Source of the DNA: Buddleja alternifolia
Taxonomy: Eukaryota > Streptophyta > Magnoliopsida > Lamiales > Scrophulariaceae
Direction: 5' to 3'
Assembly: GCA_019426215.1 (NCBI GenBank)
Contig: CM033400.1
Span: forward strand, 23,420,568 to 23,484,567
DNA length: 64,000 nucleotides
Numbering within the stretch: the stretch's first letter is position 1; each line of letters opens with the position of its first letter. Shown piece by piece: positions 33,622 through 44,079 of the stretch. A program made the translations under genes and the position numbers. The notes beneath the pieces are model-generated. The model saw nothing but the letters and a program-made list of their open reading frames with translations, was not told the origin of the DNA and did no database searches.

Positions 33622-33927
33622 TTGCACGGAATCCGAGTGTTTGATGGTGTACACCAGGTGTTTGATTTAGTGACACAATTATGTATATATCTTGAAAGTA
33701 TTTCAATTTCTCGAAGAAATGAAGGGCAATGTATATATGAAGAGGGCTTTGAAATTTTTGATTTATTGACACAATGTTGTATTTTTGATGAGAATTTACA
33801 TGTGGATGAAGAGAAGAAAATAGTTAACAGATCAAGGGAAGTAATGAAAACGTTGTCGAGGAAAACGATTTCGCAGTATTTTTACATGCCAATAATACAA
33901 TTTGTCTCACTTTCATCTTATATTTGA
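33622..33927 (+). pseudogene. RWP-RK (RKD-type) gene fragment
   Basis: An open stretch of about 100 codons in the reading frame starting four bases after the F-box stop. It ends NRSREVMKTLSRKTISQYFYMPI. The phrase L-S-R-x-T-I-S-Q-Y-F-Y-M-P-I matches, from family knowledge, the start of the RWP-RK DNA-binding domain of RKD transcription factors. The rest of that domain, including the RWPxRK signature itself, is absent downstream. Two similar segments (VFDLVTQLCIY and IFDLLTQCCIF) suggest an internal duplication. No promoter or start codon of its own is evident. It could be a captured exon, or part of the 3' UTR of the F-box transcript. Confidence 0.55.
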
Positions 33928-34390
33928 GACGGAAATAAAAATGATATTAAAGATGAGAATAAAATTAAATAATAAAAACAAAACAAAATGATATATGTAT
34001 ATGTGTAACACAAAACAAAAAAAGAATAAAGTAAAAAAAAAACGTGCCTACCATGAATTGAACTCTAGACCTCTCAAAAATTAAAGCAAGGTGGCTTCCA
34101 TTACACCAAGTTAACTTTATTGTCAAATGTGTTGAAACATTATTTATATTATATATATTCGATTGTATTTGAAATGAAAATAAATATTAAAGTAAAAAAA
34201 TAAAATGCTCACAGCAAGACTCGAACTGTCGACCTTTCCTTTACTCACACGAGCTGCCCACCATTGCACTAATCAGGAGATGTCTAGAATAAAGCATTTT
34301 TGCATTATATATTATAGGGGGTCATTATAACATTTCAATAAAACTTATGGGCCAAAATAATAATAAATAAAAGTTATGAAATAAAACTCC
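33928..34390. other. Intergenic DNA with two tRNA-like motifs (minus strand)
   Basis: On the minus strand, 34130-34050 reads ttggtgtaatgg ... gagttcaattcatgg, and 34285-34205 reads gtgcaatggtggg ... cagttcgagtcttg. Each resembles an A box plus B box of a tRNA gene, with wrong spacing and no cloverleaf. They look like SINE-type or TE-borne tRNA relics. No protein gene is seen. Confidence 0.4.
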
Positions 34391-34600
34391 CAACTCTCAC
34401 ACCCACTCACGCAGCTATCATCCATTCTTCATTTCTTCTTCTGCGAGAGACTCCAACGGAAGAAAGAAAGCAAGATCCACTCCAACTCTCCCAAGATCCA
34501 CCGCCGCTGTCATCGACTCGCCGGAAGAGTCCTCTCACACAAGCCCTCGGCTCTCTCTTTAGTCCTTAATTACTTAATTTAATTTCCAAACCCTAGGTAA
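34391..34600 (+). other. Possible 5' UTR exon of the transposase-like gene
   Basis: A C-rich, AUG-poor stretch (ctcccaactctcac to ccaaaccctag) followed by a good donor (GTAAAA at about 34596). It looks like a plant 5' UTR. A large intron to the acceptor at 35872 would contain the tandem repeats. The link is inference from layout only. Confidence 0.35.
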
Positions 34601-34771
34601 AAAACTTAAATTAAGTTATTTAATCTCTTTGTTTTTATATTAATGATTATATTTCTAAATTTATATGATGATGTTTTTATGCATTTTCGATTCTGTTAAT
34701 TGGAATTTTTTTGGGTTTTTTTTTATTTTCCATTTTTGGATTAAAATTCGGTTAGCCATTTTTGGATTAAA

Positions 34772-35246
34772 ATCTATCGGCTGTACAGGCAGCTGTGTGC
34801 GTCTTCATGAGAAAATTCATAACTTATTGTAGAAAGCTCAGATTCATGAATCGTTTTATTTTCATGAAACTAGACACATAGGTCTATCCATGCATATATC
34901 CCACATAATTAGGAGAACTCTAGAACAAAGCAGGTTTGTATTCAAAATTAGCTAAAAATCTGTCGGCTGTGCAGACAGCTGTGCGCGTCTTCACGAGAAA
35001 ATTCATAACTCATTGTCGAAAGTTCGGATTCATGAACCGTTTTATTCCTATGAAACTAGACACATAGGCTATCCACTCATATATCCCACATAATCAGGAG
35101 AAGATTAGAACAAAGCAGGTTTGTATTCAAAATTAGACAAAAATCTATCGGTTGTACAGGCAGCTGTGCGCGTCTTCACGAGAAAATTCATAACTTATTG
35201 TGGAAAGCTCAGATTCATGAATCGTTTTATTTCCATGAAACTAGAG
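34772..35246. repeat. Tandem repeat, ~186-bp period, 2.5 units
   Basis: Units start at 34772, 34958 and 35143 with atct(a/g)tcgg(c/t)tgt. Each contains cagctgtg(t/c)gcgtcttc and gattcatgaa(t/c)cgtttta. The third unit breaks off at catgaaactaga, about 35246. Confidence 0.85.
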
Positions 35247-35405
35247 GTCATCTTGCTTTTGTTTTGAGAGGTCAGTTGCTTTTGTTTATTTGTTTATTTA
35301 TTTTTCTTTATGTAATGAGAGGTCAGCTTGCTTTTGTTTTGCTTTTCATTGTGTTTCTTGAAAGATCATGTGTGTGTGTGTAATCATGTGTGTGTCTGCA
35401 CACAT

Positions 35406-35452
<47 letters not shown>

Positions 35453-35600
35453 TGCATTGCATTGCCCTTTGAGAAACAAGACAAGTGGTGATTATTTATT
35501 TATTTTTCTTTATGTAATGAGAGGTCAACTTGATTTTGTTTTGCTTTTCATTGTTTTTCTTTATATAATGACATTTAGATTTGTGCTATTCAAGTTCAGC
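35247..35600. repeat. Short repeats and (CA)n(TA)n microsatellite
   Basis: The phrase gaggtca(.)cttg(c/a)ttttgttttg recurs three times (35245, 35322, 35521). A compound microsatellite (CA)n(TA)n lies at 35400-35450. The frames over it are by-products. Confidence 0.7.
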
Positions 35601-35873
35601 TGACTTTTTTGGTAATATTAGTGATATTGGCTAAGGAGAACATCATATGAGATTATAGTTGTTAGAATGTCTGAATTGGTTTTAGTATAAAGATTATTAG
35701 CATTTTTTGTTAATTTTGTTGATATTTGTCAAAAGATATCAGCTTTATAATGGATTGTAAAGAGTCAAAGAAGATTGCATTGCATAATATATCGTAAAAT
35801 TACTTATTTTATTTGTAAGAATTCTTCTTCTATCATATTATGTATTTAATTTGATGTAATTTTTTTTAATAGG

Positions 35874-37216
35874 ATGACAAACAGAGGGCGAGGAGCGCAA
35901 CGAGGGCGAGGACCGTCACGTGGATGAGGGCGCGTTCAGGATGTAGCGCGAGTGCGAGCTACTTTGACAGATATAGGTGAGCCTTCAGAACCAATGACTA
36001 ATCCCATCGATGGAGAGCCTAGAGATGAGACACAGGTATAATTTTATTTAATTTTATGTGCATAATTGTGGATATAATATTTACATTTTTAATATTATCT
36101 TACATTATTATTTCATTATTATGTAGGTTGACGAGACATCGTTGGAGGCAAATTATGATCTCACAGATTCTGTATGGGTGAAGATGCTTCTTCACATATT
36201 CGGCGAAGGGGACCCAACCACGGGACACAAGTACCAGCAAATTCAGACAGTCAAACTAAAATAAATGTGATCGACTCTAAGTAATTTCAAATCCTTTGCT
36301 TTCATTATATTACTATTAGATGTATTTATAAAAGTAAATGTTAGAATTTCTTATCTATTATTTTTAATTTACTTTGTCAATTAGATTTATGAAGGGGTCG
36401 TCACTCGAAATATCACAAATGACCTAAAGAGCATTTATACAGAACCATACCCGAGCTGGCAAAAGATTCCATCGGCAACTCAAGAGTTGTTGTGGGATAA
36501 TTTTAAGGTACTTTATTTTCATTAATTGTTAATGTGACTATATTACATTAACTAAATTATGACTTTTAAGTGGTTTTATTCTAAATAACGATATACATAA
36601 ATGAATTGATTGGATGAATACTATAAAGATTTATTTGAAATATCCAAAGTTTATATTTAGTGTTATATATGATGACTAATTGTTGAAATATTTCAGATGA
36701 GGTATAGGTGGGATAACTTGTCAGATGTAGGTATGCGAAAGGTGTGGAATGAAACTGCAGTTGCTCGATTCAAAGATTTGCTTTACAAAGCGAAGAAAAA
36801 AGCAAATGATGATGCGAAGAAAGAGTTAGGCAGAGAACCGAGTACATTAGAATTGATTGGTAGAGGCCCAAAATGGATGGACAAATCAGTATGGAATGAA
36901 TTGGTGCAAAACCATTGGGCTACTGAGCATTATGAAGAAAAATGTGAAAAGGCAAGGCAGAATCGAATGAATGAGAATGCAGGGAAGCATACTTGTGGTT
37001 CTATCCCTCGTGAAGCGCATCGACAAAAAATGGTATGCTTAGTTTAGAAAATTTTCATCTATATAGTGCAATACTTTTGAACATTGATTTGTGCTTTTGT
37101 CATAATTTTAGGAAAACGAATTGAAGCGCCTTGTGGATGATTTCGAGCTATTTGAGCATACCCACAAAAGAAAAAGTACCGGGGATTTTGTCGACGTAAA
37201 ATCAAAAAAAATCAGT
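35874..37216 (+). pseudogene. Transposase_24 (Ptta/En/Spm) gene, decayed
   Basis: Five putative exons: 35874-36035, 36127 to about 36280, about 36388-36508, 36697-37032 and 37112-37216. Exon 1 encodes a Gly-Arg-rich start (MTNRGRGAQRGRGPSRG) with an in-frame stop. Exon 2 shifts frame near 36180, and its donor has lost a G (taagTAATTT). Exon 3 reads YEGVVTRNITNDLKSIY. Exon 4 (112 codons) carries the core KARFKDLLYKAKKKA-like and PKWMDKSVWNELVQNHW blocks. Exon 5 ends FEHTHKRKSTGDFVDVKSKK. This is the plant transposase family associated with CACTA elements, often also found as domesticated-looking copies. The 3' exons are missing after a good donor at 37217. It probably belongs to CACTA-derived DNA. 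Confidence 0.7.
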
Positions 37217-39644
37217 GTGAGTATGTTTTAATCAACTTTCTTTTTGACATTGTTTGAGCATAGGAAAATGTAGGTGATATCATTTCTTTGATCAGGTTCT
37301 TTTTGATCGAACGACAAAAGAACAAAAATCAAATATCTGGGATCACTGGCCACGATCACACTAGTACTTAATCTGGTACTTTGCACGTACTGGTATTTAA
37401 TCTGGTACTTCACACGTACCAATAAAAAGCAGTCGTTTCTAGCTGAACAATCGACTATTTTGACTTTATAATCAAATGGTCAGCTGGTTCAGCTGAAACC
37501 AAAGTTGTTATATAGGTGCACTAAGATCTGGTATAAAGTCTGGTATTAAGTGATTTTTCAAATTCCAGCCTTTTCTTGCCTATAAAAGGCATCCTCCAGA
37601 TTCATTCTAAAGACACACCATTAAATATAACATTGCATATCTTTCAAAATTTTCTTGAGAGTTCTAGGCAGAAATTTTGTTAGTCTGAGGTTTGAAGTGA
37701 ATCTATCTCTTTTAGAATCCTTGTATCTTGAGACAATATTGCGCAAACCCGTACCACCTATAGCAGGACTATAGCAGGGCAATTTTGTGTTAAGGATAAA
37801 GGATTGGCCCTTGTCTCGATTCACCTTTTTCCTGTTTTGTTTTGATTCACATATAAATTACCAAACTTTCAGTTCAGCTAGTCTATAGAAACAATTTGTT
37901 GTTATTCTGATACAGTTTTCCAGAAGCAGATTCAAGTCGTAGTGGAACTTCCAGTTCAAGAAGACGGAAGATTCAACAATTTGTTCCCTAGTTAATTAAG
38001 GATTGTTTTACTAGTTTGTCATGTTTTGACTTGCTTCATTGTTATAAATAGTAGGACTTAACTTGTAAACTATGAATCACTTTGAAAAGTTAATATAATC
38101 TAGTTGGAGGTGTTTTTTTTCTCTTGATTGGGTTTTTCACAAAGAAAAATCATTGTCTCCTTTTGCTTTAGTTTTTCCATATTGCGTTCTTATTTTCCCA
38201 AGTTATTTCACCATTGATCTGTTGTGTTCCCAACATAGTCAGCCAAAAATAGGAATGACAAGTTATGGAACTAATTTGAAATTTTGCCTACAAATAATAC
38301 AAAAACAAAGAAATGACGTAGCTTGTCCAACACCATGATTTGTTTTTTGTTTTTGTTCTTTTGAACCACCACCGTGATTTGAATAATTTGAGATGGTAGA
38401 AAGTACAAGAAATTGAGTGGAATGAGTGGAGTGAGTAGTTGCATCCTTCTAGAAACATTAATTGAAATTAGAGAAGAGAAGTGGGAGCTAGAAATAGAGA
38501 CGACTATAAGAAAGACCCTAGCTTGAAAGAAACCTCGTCCAATATATATATTGGTGGAAAATGAATAAAAAAGAAAAACAAATAAAAAAATAAAATAAGA
38601 GTGAGTGAGTCGGGACTGCAATCATCAAATGTATGTATATATTAATGTAAGTGAAACAAAGTTTGGTGGGATGAAATGATATTTAAAGTTTGCAGAATAT
38701 GTGGAATTAATTTGCAACCACCCAATGGAACCATAGATTGGTGTTGACAAGTTACTCATTATATATGCATCCTCCCTCAAGTTTTATTTGTAATCTACTC
38801 CCATCTCACCAAATACAATCACATTCTACCTCAGCTAAATAAATATTCAGATTTTAATTTCATTAATTAAGCTACAATTCTAATCTCTCTCACATTTTCG
38901 TGTGCGTGTGCTTGTGTTTACTTCGCAATTGTGTTGGTTTATGTTTATTCTAATTATGAATAAATCAGATATGATTTTTTTCTCGATGCGTTACTTATTT
39001 TATTTCTGCTTGTTTCGTTACATGTATAATTCCCATGATATATCAATTGTATCCTCATTGAATTCCTCTCTTCATCTTTCATCTCATATATAGCTATCCA
39101 TTTCCCTTGTTTTGATCTTATGCAAGAAATGAATTAACAAATTTAAGATCTACCATGCCACATGAAACAAATATTTTTAAAAAAAAATAATATTTTAACA
39201 GCCCAATACCTTGGTTATTATTTCACATGGAAGTTAACAAGTTCTCTGTCGCCCCCACGGAAGATGAATCAAATTGATTTCTCTTTAATATATATATATA
39301 TATATAGGGCAACACAATCCGAAATTATAATCTTTACCATATCAATCTTACGTTGTGAAGAAAGTACAAAATCAAACTACTGATATTGCTTAGGTATATA
39401 ACCATCGGTTTCATAACATTGTCGCAGAAAGGATGCGCAAGTCCACTAATATGAAAGTAGAGAGTTTTAAAATACATGTGAAGTATAGAGGGTCAATTGC
39501 CAAAAAAGAAGAAGTATAGGGGTGTTGAAATAAAGAATAGAAAAGAGAGGGGTATGGGGGGCAATAAACTAATTAGTGCATGAGGACAGCATCAGATGCG
39601 GATAGGAAATGAAAAAGGAGAAAATAATGAAGGAAAGGGGGTCA
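37217..39644. other. AT-rich intergenic DNA with possible LTR fragment
   Basis: Positions about 37290-37990 look like part of a retroelement LTR plus leader. There are repeated 'tctggtactt' phrases, a TATA motif in gcctataaaaggc at about 37579, and a following leader-like stretch. No second copy, primer-binding site or coding region was found, so this is tentative. The remainder up to 39644 is AT-rich, with a (TA)n run at 39287-39306. No gene is supported. Confidence 0.35.
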
Positions 39645-39651
39645 AATAACC

Positions 39652-39828
39652 CGAACGGATCTTCTATCCCACAATAGTGTACCACAATGGTGTCACATTA
39701 TTGTGGGATTGACAAGTGTAAATTTAATTTAAATTATTATTAACAGTTTTTTTTAAATGGACACTTGTCAATCCCACAATAATGTGACACCATTATGACA
39801 CACCATTATAGAATAGAAGATCCGCTCT
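39652..39828. mobile_element. MITE family M, copy 2 (MYB promoter)
   Basis: An inverted repeat closely similar to copy 1: GGATCTTCTATCCCACAATA at the left, and the inverse ending GAATAGAAGATCCG at the right. Both carry GGACACTTGTCAATCCCACA-type arms around the same AT-rich centre. It is flanked by a 7-bp direct repeat AATAACC at 39645-39651 and 39829-39835. It ends about 310 bp upstream of the MYB start codon. Confidence 0.85.
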
Positions 39829-39835
39829 AATAACC

Positions 39836-40136
39836 AACTCACTCCAACAACAAATACATGAAAATTGAAAAGAAGAGCTACCTACCAAATCCATCACTAA
39901 CTTAATTTAATTCTCAACCACTCATATTTCTATTACCAACTAACCAGGTCAAACCCCCCTCCCACTCATTTAAATTCCCCTCCACTCTCCCTCAACCTTT
40001 TTCATTTTTCTCCGGTCCTCACAAAAAAACACTCTCTGTGTGTGTAATTGTGTGTGAAAGTACACACACGTGTATATATATATACATACACATACACATT
40101 ATGTAGCTCTCTCTCTCTCTCTCTCATAAGACTATT
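39836..40136 (+). promoter_or_regulatory. MYB promoter and 5' UTR
   Basis: A CACGTG G-box lies at 40067-40072, directly followed by a TATATATATA stretch (40072-40083) that could act as a TATA box. A (CT)n microsatellite at about 40106-40125 sits in the presumed leader just before the start codon. Activity is inferred from position only. Confidence 0.5.
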
Positions 40137-41807
40137 ATGGGTCGATCTCCGTGCTGTGAGAAAGAGCACACAAACAAAGGGGCATGGACCAAAGAAGAAG
40201 ATGAACGTCTAGTTAAGTATATTAGACAACATGGTGAGGGCTGTTGGAGGTCCCTTCCTAAATCTGCAGGTTTATATTTTTAATTTATTTAATTATTTTT
40301 GATTAATCTTTTTACTTTTGTTTATTGTTTTTATATATATTTCTTGATGTTTTTGTCATGTATATATATAGGTCTGCTTAGATGTGGCAAAAGTTGCAGG
40401 CTTCGATGGATAAATTACCTGAGGCCTGATTTGAAAAGAGGAAATTTTAGTGAAGAAGAAGATGAACTTATTATCAACCTCCATAGCTTACTCGGCAACA
40501 AGTTCGTACTACTAATTTCTACACAAACAAGTTTCCATGCACTTCATTCTTTAGTTAATTAAAGACAAAAATTTTAAAAATAAAAAAATTTGCACTTTAT
40601 TTTGAAATATTTGATCATATCTATTTAAACCCAACTTCTCATCTGCACAAAAAGAATTTTTGCTTCTGTAATTAAGATTCTTCTTGCTCCCTTATATTGA
40701 AGTTTTTATAAGAGGGAAAAATTAACAAAAGGAATTTGGCTTCTTTGTCCATGATCATATCTACACAAACCCACTAATTTTCATAAATATAGATACACAA
40801 AGAGTATCTTATCTTGGTCTAATCAAGATTATTCTTGCTACGTATAATGTTGGACCTTTCTTTTATTATTAATATCAATATTCATGATTTTCATTAGTAT
40901 TTTCGAAGGAAAATCACATTTTTTTCAATCACATTTTTTGTCGCTTAACTTTGTACCGTTCAATTTTGAACTCACTCGATACGGATTTTTCACATAGAGT
41001 TATGTAACTTTCAAAATCTCTGCATTTAAATTAAACCCATTCAAAATTTCCTTCCACATTTTAACAGTCAAAGTCATAGTCAACCTTTTTACTATTTTTC
41101 AAGGAGATTTGGTGTGCTAGTGAATAGAAATGCCATGATATTGAATAGAATTCGTGTATGTTATAGAATGTGACCAAGGACAAAGTTATGGGACAAAAAT
41201 TAAGTTTTTGTCCTTTATTTTCATAAAACAACAAACAAATATTTTTAAAAATTATCCTGATGATGTGCCTTAATATTTCAGATGGTCTCTTATTGCCGCG
41301 CGCTTGCCCGGAAGAACAGATAATGAAATCAAGAACTATTGGAATACTCACATCAAAAGAAAACTCCTCAGCCGTGGAATTGATCCCCAAACACACAGAC
41401 CCCTCAATTCATCATCATCATCTCCCGCCAAAACTCAAAGTTTTGCCATGCAGACTGCGATCATAGATAATCATCCCGAGATGAAAAACAACATCAGTTT
41501 TATTAATGTTACAACTACGGATTCCTCCGCCGAGCAGGAATACAGCTCTGTTAGCAGCAGCTGCACTACTGCTATATATATGCCTGGTCAAGAATTCCCG
41601 CAACAAATCAACTTGGAACTCTCCATAAGTCCGCCACAGCCCCATATCAAAGTTTATGATAAGTTGAAGCTGGAAAAGCAGAAGATTCAGTATCAGATGA
41701 CGTTTGGCCAAACACTAGATAAAGAATCTGTGTGTTTGAGCCACAGTTTAGGGTTTGTTGAAGACATAAGTATCAGAAATGTGAAAGCTGATACATCTTG
41801 TATATAG
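40137..41807 (+). CDS. R2R3-MYB repressor-type transcription factor, three exons
   Basis: Exon 1 is 40137-40269 (133 bp), exon 2 is 40372-40501 (130 bp), exon 3 is 41282-41807; total 262 residues. The first two lengths are the standard of plant R2R3-MYBs. It starts [21 protein letters not shown]2 spans about 13-63 with its tryptophans; R3 spans 66-114 with Phe70 in place of the first Trp. Subgroup 4 features follow: the C1-like [14 protein letters not shown] (116-129) and a C2/EAR-like INLELSI (197-203), which recruits co-repressors. Subgroup 4 proteins repress phenylpropanoid genes. No CX2CX7-12CX2C zinc-finger motif is seen in the tail. In the bHLH-contact motif [DE]Lx2[RK]x3Lx6Lx3R (76-95) the basic residue is Asn80. 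The protein is nuclear by inference and the gene appears intact. Confidence 0.93.
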
Positions 41808-42779
41808 ACCCTTTCTTTAGAATGGAGGAAATTAAAGTGAACCTTTTACTTATATGATTTTATTATAGTTTCAAATGTTTTCTTTATGAAGGTGGAGGTA
41901 AATTAAATGAAACCAACTACCAAGAGGCCAGAGATTTTTTAATTTGAACTTTCTTGCTTTTATGTTTTCTGTCAACCTTTGGGTACAGGAAGGTAAAATT
42001 TAATTAAGTGGATTTAATTGAGAGGATAGTAATTAAAATCACAAATAAGATATTGATCCATCTGTTGTCAGGGTTTTTGTTTTTCTCATTTGTCTATTTC
42101 ATAATTTAATTTTTGGATGATCACAAATAGTAGATATTTTTTAGAACAACAATTTCACTTTCGAAGAATATCGTCAATTTTAAGTACATTGGCAAAACTG
42201 CAAAATTGGTCCTATAGGAGTGGCATTTTTTATCGCGTGTCATTGGCATATATTTAGGAGACACAATTTAGTTTTTGTGCATTTATGACATTGTACCGGA
42301 AATTTTGAAATTTGGCAGGATTTTATAGCGTGCGACGTGCGTAAAGCGACTACATTGGGGATTTTTAATTTTTCGACCAACTGTGCTGACGTGGATAAAT
42401 TCATTTGAGTAACATGGAAACTTTTGCCACGTGCACTGCAAAATTACTCGTTATAAGGGTGTGGCAAAATTGATCATATATATTGTTTTTTTGAGAAGTA
42501 GCTATTAAAAACTCGCAAATTTAGTCCAAATTCATCCCGAAAATAGAAGATCAGAATCTGAGATGAAGTTACAATGTGTTGGACAAGTAAAGAGACTATT
42601 CATCCAAGTTTTCTCAAATCCAAAGTACCAACATAGTCAAGATGATCACTTATTTCTTCATTCAAGAAGAGCAGAACTGAGAGTGACAATGTTATATTTA
42701 AACACTCAAAAGACCAAACAGTCCAGCAACTCATCTTTGTGAAGAGGAGCTAGAGTCCGACAACATTTTTTTGGGTGCG
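41808..42779. other. MYB 3' flank; possible degraded DNA transposon
   Basis: Positions about 42191-42475 begin ggcaaaactgcaaaattgg and end with the inverse-like ggtgtggcaaaattgatc. They contain gccacgtg / tgacgtgg phrases common in decayed MULE-type plant repeats. Target duplications were not identified. No gene is supported. Confidence 0.35.
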
Positions 42780-42947
42780 GATCTTCTATCACATTTTGGT
42801 GTAACACTTTGGTGTCACATCAATAAATAACAGACACGTGTCTTGAAATTACAATTTTTTATTTCCCTTTCTATTTTTATAGACACATGTCTATTATTCG
42901 TTGGTGTGACACCAAAGTGATGGTACAACAAAATATGTTAGAAGATC
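42780..42947. mobile_element. MITE family M, copy 3 (diverged)
   Basis: Inverted repeat GATCTTCTATCACATTTTGG ... GTTAGAAGATC, with inner arms TTTGGTGTCACATCA and TTGGTGTGACACCAAAGTG. It shares the outer GATCTTCTA and GGTGTCACAT words with copies 1 and 2, but the centre differs. A further GCGG/CCGC pair just outside suggests the ends extend a few bases. Confidence 0.65.
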
Positions 42948-43152
42948 TTAACCGCATTTCTCAGTGAAAGAAGTTTGAGAAAAGTTCAGGAGCTGATTAT
43001 TCAGAAAAAGAAGTCTAAGGAGGTCAAGAACTTGAATATTTGATTATAATGATTGAGTATCAACCAACAGTTTGTAGAGCCTCCAAGTGAAGTTTGAATA
43101 TCATTCCAGAGGATTCAGCAAGTGAAGGAGAAGAAGGTCGTGATGGGAATTA
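42948..43152. other. Short unassigned stretch
   Basis: Relatively GA-rich (gaagtttgagaaaag, ggagaagaaggtcgtgatgg), like decayed coding or leader DNA, but no frame stays open. Ends at the target duplication CTCCA of the next element. Confidence 0.3.
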
Positions 43153-43344
43153 CTCCATGTTGTGAGGCAGATTTCGAGCAAAAATAAAAAAAAATCTGAT
43201 TTAATAAATTATGTTTTATTTTATTTCTTTATTATGAGTCCCTGTTAGTTTAGGAGTTTATTTTCTTATTGTTTAAGTTTCCTAGTTGTTTAGGGTTCTA
43301 CTTATTTCCTTATATTAGGAGTCTTTGATAGCAAGTTACCTTAC

Positions 43345-43833
43345 TGTCACGGATTTAGCCTCAATACTAACGTCTCGTGTGGCACTTAGCTTCGACTCGC
43401 CTCTTGCGTGACTCGTGCTAAGTCAGTCTCGCCCACTCTTGCTCGTATGCTAAGGGAATGTGGCAAAGATCGCAAGAAAACTTAGAGAAAACTTATATGC
43501 TTGTATTGCTCTCAAGTTCTTGGATGGTTACAAATGAACTCCTACCATCTATTTATAGTGATCCACCTCCTCAATGGACGGTTGAGATCAACTTGATCCT
43601 ACAGCTAATATTGAACATCTAGATAATTTTCCTAGATATTTACAAGGAAGATTTTAGGTAATTCTACCTACAAATGCTCCTACACAATTCTAGAGAATTC
43701 TACCAATTCTCTACACATCTATGTTACTCTAGAATATTCTATCCTCTTATATATATACAAGGTTGTGTAGCTCCATGGACTTTTGGAGTCTCATTTGGTG
43801 GAAGGAGTTCTTGAAAACTCCCGGGGCGTGACA
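43345..43833. mobile_element. Solo LTR (489 bp) inside the 5' LTR
   Basis: Starts TGTCACGG and ends CGTGACA, so the ends are perfect 7-bp inverses. It is flanked by TTAC at 43341-43344 and 43834-43837. It splits the left LTR of the PDS5-carrying element exactly where the right LTR runs uninterrupted (near 45410). No internal region is present, which is typical after LTR-LTR recombination. Strand was not decided. Confidence 0.8.
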
Positions 43834-44079
43834 TTACGCTCTAGTAGTAGTATAAATAAGAGTCTTTAGGATTTATTTTCATTATTCAGAATATTTTAGG
43901 AATCGAGCTTTAAGCTTGGGGCAAACTTCGGTTTGTAGGGCAAGAATTTATTCTTGTTGTTTATCATTTTTTAGTAAAATTTAGTTCCAATAGTTTGGCT
44001 CGACCTGCGGATATCAAATCAGAGGCGTTGTTGCTTTTGGAGTAAAAAGACCTGGTAAAAGAATGAAATCTAGATAACG

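Noticed and set aside
34205..34285. Possible tRNA gene on the minus strand
   Set aside because: A- and B-box-like words are present but no acceptor stem or anticodon arm can be formed; kept only as a tRNA-like motif.
38271..38621. 116-codon minus-strand frame upstream of the MYB gene
   Set aside because: Low-complexity Phe/Ser-rich translation of AT-rich DNA; no domain, promoter or splice support.
40299..40562. 87-codon frame overlapping MYB exon 2
   Set aside because: It is exon 2 read through flanking introns. The standard 130-bp exon with GT-AG borders explains the MYB-like part.
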